This document shows positions 60,919 through 64,000 of a stretch of 64,000 bases of DNA, one piece after another. The notes beneath the pieces are model-generated. The model did no database searches and was not told the origin of the DNA. It saw only the letters and a program-made list of their open reading frames with translations. A program made the translations under genes and the position numbers. The DNA comes from Novosphingobium chloroacetimidivorans (GTDB lineage: Bacteria; Pseudomonadota; Alphaproteobacteria; Sphingomonadales; Sphingomonadaceae), in the NCBI RefSeq assembly GCF_014204535.1, contig NZ_JACHLR010000001.1, positions 310,001 through 374,000 on the forward strand. Reading direction: 5' to 3'. Positions within the stretch are counted from its first letter, which is position 1; each line of letters opens with the position of its first letter.

Positions 60919-63506
60919 TCGGCCGCCTCCGCAGCCTTTGCCTTCTTGGCAGGTGCCTTCTTGCCGGGTACCTTTTCGACAGCCGGCTTTTTAGCTGGAG
61001 TTTTCTTAGCGGCCGCCTTCTTGGGCGCTGCCTTCTTCTTGCCCTTGGGCGGACCCTTGGCGGCCTTCTCGTCGATGAGGACAACGGCAGCCTCGGCCGT
61101 CAGCTCCTCCGGCTTGGCGTCGCGCGGCAGCGTGGCATTGGTGGTGCCGTCGGTAACGTAGGGACCGTAGCGCCCCGCCAACACCTTCATCTCGCCGCCC
61201 GATGTCGGATGGGGGCCGAGCACCTTGATCGGCTCGGCCGCGGTCCGGGCACCACGCCCACCCTTGTTGGCAGCAGCTTCCGCCAGCAGGGACACCGCGG
61301 CGTTCATCCCGGTTTCGAACACCTCAGCGGTTGAACGCAGCCGCGCGTACTTGCCCGCATGGACCAGATAAGGACCATAGCGCCCGATGCTGGCCTTGAT
61401 CTCCTCGCCGGTTTCAGGATGCGTGCCGACCGTACGCGGCAGGCTGAGAAGCTTGATGCCCCAGTCGAGCGTCAACTCGTCGATGTCCTTGGGGATCGAC
61501 GCGCGCTTTGCCTCCTTGCCCTCGCCCAGCTGGATATACGGCCCGAACCGCCCGGCACGGCGGACGATGTCGAGCCCGCTCTCCGGATCCCGGCCCAGGC
61601 TTTCGTCCTCGGCTTCCTCACCGTTGCTGCCCGGCTGCGCGAACTTGCGGGTGTATTTACATTCCGGATAGTTCGAGCAGGCGACAAAGGCACCGAACTT
61701 GCCGCCGCGCAGCGCCAGTCGGCCCTGCTGGCACTTGGGGCACAGGCGCGGATCGGATCCGTCGTCCTTGGGCGGGAACAGATAGTCGCCCAGGAACTCG
61801 TCGAGGCCTTCCATGACCTCCGACGGCTTACGCTCCATCACTTCGTCGGACTTGGGCTTGAAGTCACGCCAGAACGCGGCGAGCACATCCTTCCACTCGG
61901 CCCGGCCGCCCGAGACGTCGTCGAGCTCGTCCTCCATGCCGGCGGTGAACTGATAGGCGACATAGCGCTCGAAGAACCGCTCGAGAAACGACGTGAGAAG
62001 CCGCCCGCTTTCTTCTGCGAAGAAACGGTTTTTTTCCGTCCGCACATAGTTGCGGTCCTTCAGCACCTGCAGCGTCGCGGCGTAGGTCGAAGGCCGCCCG
62101 ATGCCCAGCTCCTCCAGCCGCTTCACCAGGCTCGCCTCCGAATAACGGGGCGGCGGCTGGGTGAAGTGCTGCTCGGCGGTGACGTCCTTCTTGGCCGGCA
62201 TGTCGCCCGACTTCATCGCCGGGAGCAGGCCGCTGTCCTCGTCCTCCTCGCTCTTCTGGTCGCGTCCTTCCTCGTAGACGGCGAGGAAGCCGGCGAACTT
62301 CACGACCTGACCGGTCGCGCGAAGCTCGTTGCGTCCGGTGCCATCGCGCAAGGTGACGGTGGTGCGTTCCAGCTGCGCCGAGGCCATCTGGCTCGCCATC
62401 GCGCGCTTGAACACGAGATCGTAGAGCCGCGCCTCGTCGCCGGCACCGAAGCGGTCGCGCGTGAACTCGGTCGGACGGATCGCCTCGTGCGCTTCCTGTG
62501 CGTTCTTGGCCTTGGTTTCGTAATGGCGCGGCTTTTCGGGCAGGTAGTGCCCGGAGAACTTGTCGGTGATCGCCGCGCGCGCCTCGGAGATGGCCGAGGG
62601 ATCCATCTGCACGCCGTCGGTCCGCATGTAGGTGATCGCGCCCGCCTCGTAGAGCGTCTGCGCCACGCGCATGGTGTGGCTGGCCGAGAAGCCCAGCTTG
62701 CGCGCGGCCTCTTGCTGCAAGGTCGAGGTGGTGAAAGGCGGCTGCGGGTTGCGGCGGTGGGGCTTGGTCTCGACACCCTCGACCTTGAACGCGCCGCTCT
62801 CCACGGCGGCCTTGGCGCGCATGGCGGTGCCTTCGTCGCCCAGACTCAGGCGGTCGAGCTTCTGGCCGTCGAAGGTGACCAGCTTGGCCGTGAAATCGGT
62901 GCCGTCATGCGCCATCAGCGCCGCAACGGACCAGTATTCCTGTGGCCGGAACGCCTCGATCTCACGCTCGCGATCGACGATCAGGCGCAGCGCCACGGAT
63001 TGCACGCGGCCAGCCGACTTCGCGCCAGGCAGCTTGCGCCACAGCACCGGCGACAGGGTGAAGCCGAACAGGTAGTCGAGCGCGCGGCGGGCCAGGTAGG
63101 CGTCGATCAGATCCTGGTCGAGCTCACGCGGCTGCGTCATCGCCTTGGTCACCGTGTCCTTGGTGATGGCGTTGAAGGTGACCCGCTGCACATCCTTCGG
63201 CAGCGCCTTACGCTTGGCGAGCAACTCCTTGACATGCCATGATATCGCCTCGCCCTCGCGATCGGGGTCGGTGGCCAGGATCAGGCGGTCGGCCTGCTTG
63301 GCGAGGTCGGTGATGGCCTTCACCTGCTTGGCCTTGTCGCCATAGAGCTCCCAATCCATGGCGAAGCTCTCGTCCGGTCGCACCGAGCCGTCCTTGGGCG
63401 GCAGGTCGCGGACGTGCCCATAAGAGGCGAGGACGCGATAGTCCTTGCCCAGGTACTTCTCGATGGTCTTGGCCTTGGCCGGCGATTCTACGATGACGAG
63501 TTGCAT
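60915..63506 (-). CDS. topA: DNA topoisomerase I (863 aa)
   Basis: Toprim domain (LVIVESPAKAKTIEKYLG; DPDREGEAI), catalytic Tyr in AITYMRTDG, SAGRVQSVALRL, one CPKC-X-CSNYPEC zinc finger, then topoisomerase C-terminal repeats (ASIGRYGPYLV; VLAGRYGPYVTDG) and a Lys/Ala/Pro-rich tail (last 50 residues) typical of alphaproteobacteria. Relaxes negative supercoils. About 75 bases after dprA on the same strand. Confidence 0.97.
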   Translation of the reverse strand: MQLVIVESPAKAKTIEKYLGKDYRVLASYGHVRDLPPKDGSVRPDESFAMDWELYGDKAKQVKAITDLAKQADRLILATDPDREGEAISWHVKELLAKRKALPKDVQRVTFNAITKDTVTKAMTQPRELDQDLIDAYLARRALDYLFGFTLSPVLWRKLPGAKSAGRVQSVALRLIVDREREIEAFRPQEYWSVAALMAHDGTDFTAKLVTFDGQKLDRLSLGDEGTAMRAKAAVESGAFKVEGVETKPHRRNPQPPFTTSTLQQEAARKLGFSASHTMRVAQTLYEAGAITYMRTDGVQMDPSAISEARAAITDKFSGHYLPEKPRHYETKAKNAQEAHEAIRPTEFTRDRFGAGDEARLYDLVFKRAMASQMASAQLERTTVTLRDGTGRNELRATGQVVKFAGFLAVYEEGRDQKSEEDEDSGLLPAMKSGDMPAKKDVTAEQHFTQPPPRYSEASLVKRLEELGIGRPSTYAATLQVLKDRNYVRTEKNRFFAEESGRLLTSFLERFFERYVAYQFTAGMEDELDDVSGGRAEWKDVLAAFWRDFKPKSDEVMERKPSEVMEGLDEFLGDYLFPPKDDGSDPRLCPKCQQGRLALRGGKFGAFVACSNYPECKYTRKFAQPGSNGEEAEDESLGRDPESGLDIVRRAGRFGPYIQLGEGKEAKRASIPKDIDELTLDWGIKLLSLPRTVGTHPETGEEIKASIGRYGPYLVHAGKYARLRSTAEVFETGMNAAVSLLAEAAANKGGRGARTAAEPIKVLGPHPTSGGEMKVLAGRYGPYVTDGTTNATLPRDAKPEELTAEAAVVLIDEKAAKGPPKGKKKAAPKKAAAKKTPAKKPAVEKVPGKKAPAKKAKAAEAAE

Positions 63507-63581
63507 TGCAGTTCCAATTAAGCGCGCCTACGCGTGCGCGCATACATACACATACAAGTTGGGAGCGATCCGAGCGCGCCG

Positions 63582-64000
63582 TCAAGTGGCCAGCGAGACA
63601 CGCGCGCCGGCATGGCGGACCAGGCGACCGGCCAGCTCCAGTTCCAGCAGGGCGAGCTGGACCGCTGCCGTGCTCTCGCCCGTCTGGCGGACGAGCTCGT
63701 CGACGCCGATAGGGGCGAGCGTGAGCAGCCCGGCGACATTCGCGGGCTCGGCCGCGGCCTCGACCCAGGACGAGGACGCAGCGCAGTCGCGCAAGTGCGA
63801 GCGAGCCGCGCCATCGAAGCCGGAGACCAGCTCCACCACGTCCTCCGGCCGCTGTACCAGGACAGCGCCGTCGCGAATGAGCTGGTTGCAACCGTGCGAG
63901 CGCGAATCGAGCGGAGAACCCGGGATCGCCATGACCTCGCGCCCGAACTCACCGGCGAGACGCGCGGTGATGAGCGAGCCGGACTTGGGTGCCGCTTCGA
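63582..64000 (-). CDS. dprA: DNA processing protein DprA, C-terminal part (5' end outside window)
   Basis: The frame enters from the right edge with APKSGSLITARLAGEFGREV, MAIPGSPLDSRSHGCNQLI and RDGAVLV, the end of the DprA Rossmann domain, followed by a winged-helix-like C terminus (LTLAPIGVDELVRQTGES). DprA loads RecA onto incoming single-stranded DNA in transformation; with comEC at 33-35 kb this suggests a transformation capacity. Order dprA-topA is common in alphaproteobacteria. Confidence 0.93.
   Translation of the reverse strand, partial: EAAPKSGSLITARLAGEFGREVMAIPGSPLDSRSHGCNQLIRDGAVLVQRPEDVVELVSGFDGAARSHLRDCAASSSWVEAAAEPANVAGLLTLAPIGVDELVRQTGESTAAVQLALLELELAGRLVRHAGARVSLAT

Noticed and set aside
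61359-63242. A 627-codon open frame antisense to topA
   Set aside because: Shadow of topA codon use; no ribosome-binding site, domain or plausible composition.

Overview
The window looks like a chromosome segment of a high-GC alphaproteobacterium, most likely a sphingomonad (Novosphingobium/Sphingobium/Sphingomonas type). The evidence is two LexA boxes of the alphaproteobacterial GTTC-N7-GTTC form, a ROSE-type heat-shock leader, the lexA-comEC-gltX-gltA and dprA-topA neighbourhoods, a ComEC without the C-terminal beta-lactamase domain, and a carboxyspermidine-type polyamine cluster. The genus is inferred from gene content and style only.

Region 1 (about 1-16215) is the right-hand part of a prophage of P22-like podovirus character. 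It has a partial virion gene, a 1029-residue lysozyme-domain ejection protein, a tailspike with a P22-type head-binding domain, a P22 gp5-like coat protein, small structural proteins, a large fibre with an SGNH esterase domain, and a lysis cassette around a GH108 endolysin. The coat gene lies downstream of the tailspike and is separated from it by an opposite-strand methyltransferase, probably a moron. A minus-strand group of small genes (16038 down to 14512) is chained by ATGA/GTGA stop-start overlaps and closes the phage part. A 16-base piece of the 3' end of a tRNA-Arg gene (16200-16215) abuts the first chromosomal gene and is read here as the right attachment site. The intact tRNA, the integrase, terminase and portal genes would lie left of the window.

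Region 2 (16.2-23.4 kb) is housekeeping. On the minus strand it has glutaredoxin-nitrilase-DUF1178 and then tpiA-secG-pyrG. On the plus strand it has an Hsp20 gene with a sigma-32 promoter and RNA thermometer, and a secreted HEXXH/TPR protein.

Region 3 (23.6-33.0 kb) is a long plus-strand run: ppiD-like foldase, trpE, a phosphodiester-glycosidase lipoprotein that begins inside a palindromic repeat, trpG-trpD-trpC, moaC-moeA and the autoregulated lexA. Region 4 (33.0-40.5 kb) holds comEC, gltX, gltA, a periplasmic TPR-like protein and a membrane protein with a degenerate EAL domain.

Region 5 (40.4-44.9 kb) is a polyamine block: a lysine/ornithine decarboxylase, a carboxy(nor)spermidine decarboxylase, a cysteine-rich lipoprotein and a carboxy(nor)spermidine synthase. 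Region 6 (45-55 kb) carries a serine/threonine dehydratase-like enzyme, an RlmD-like rRNA methyltransferase, the NnrD/NnrE NAD(P)HX repair enzyme, a lipoprotein, ilvD, a secreted Gly/Asn/His-rich peptide, an N-formylglutamate amidohydrolase-like protein, ispE and ETF-ubiquinone oxidoreductase. Region 7 (55-64 kb) has a uracil-DNA-glycosylase-like protein, a soluble lytic transglycosylase, moaB, an arylamine N-acetyltransferase, a radical-SAM SplB-like protein under a LexA box, a small membrane protein, a small DNA-binding-like protein, topA and the 3' part of dprA.

Many genes are packed with 1-4 base stop/start overlaps. No intact tRNA, rRNA, CRISPR array or transposase was found by eye.
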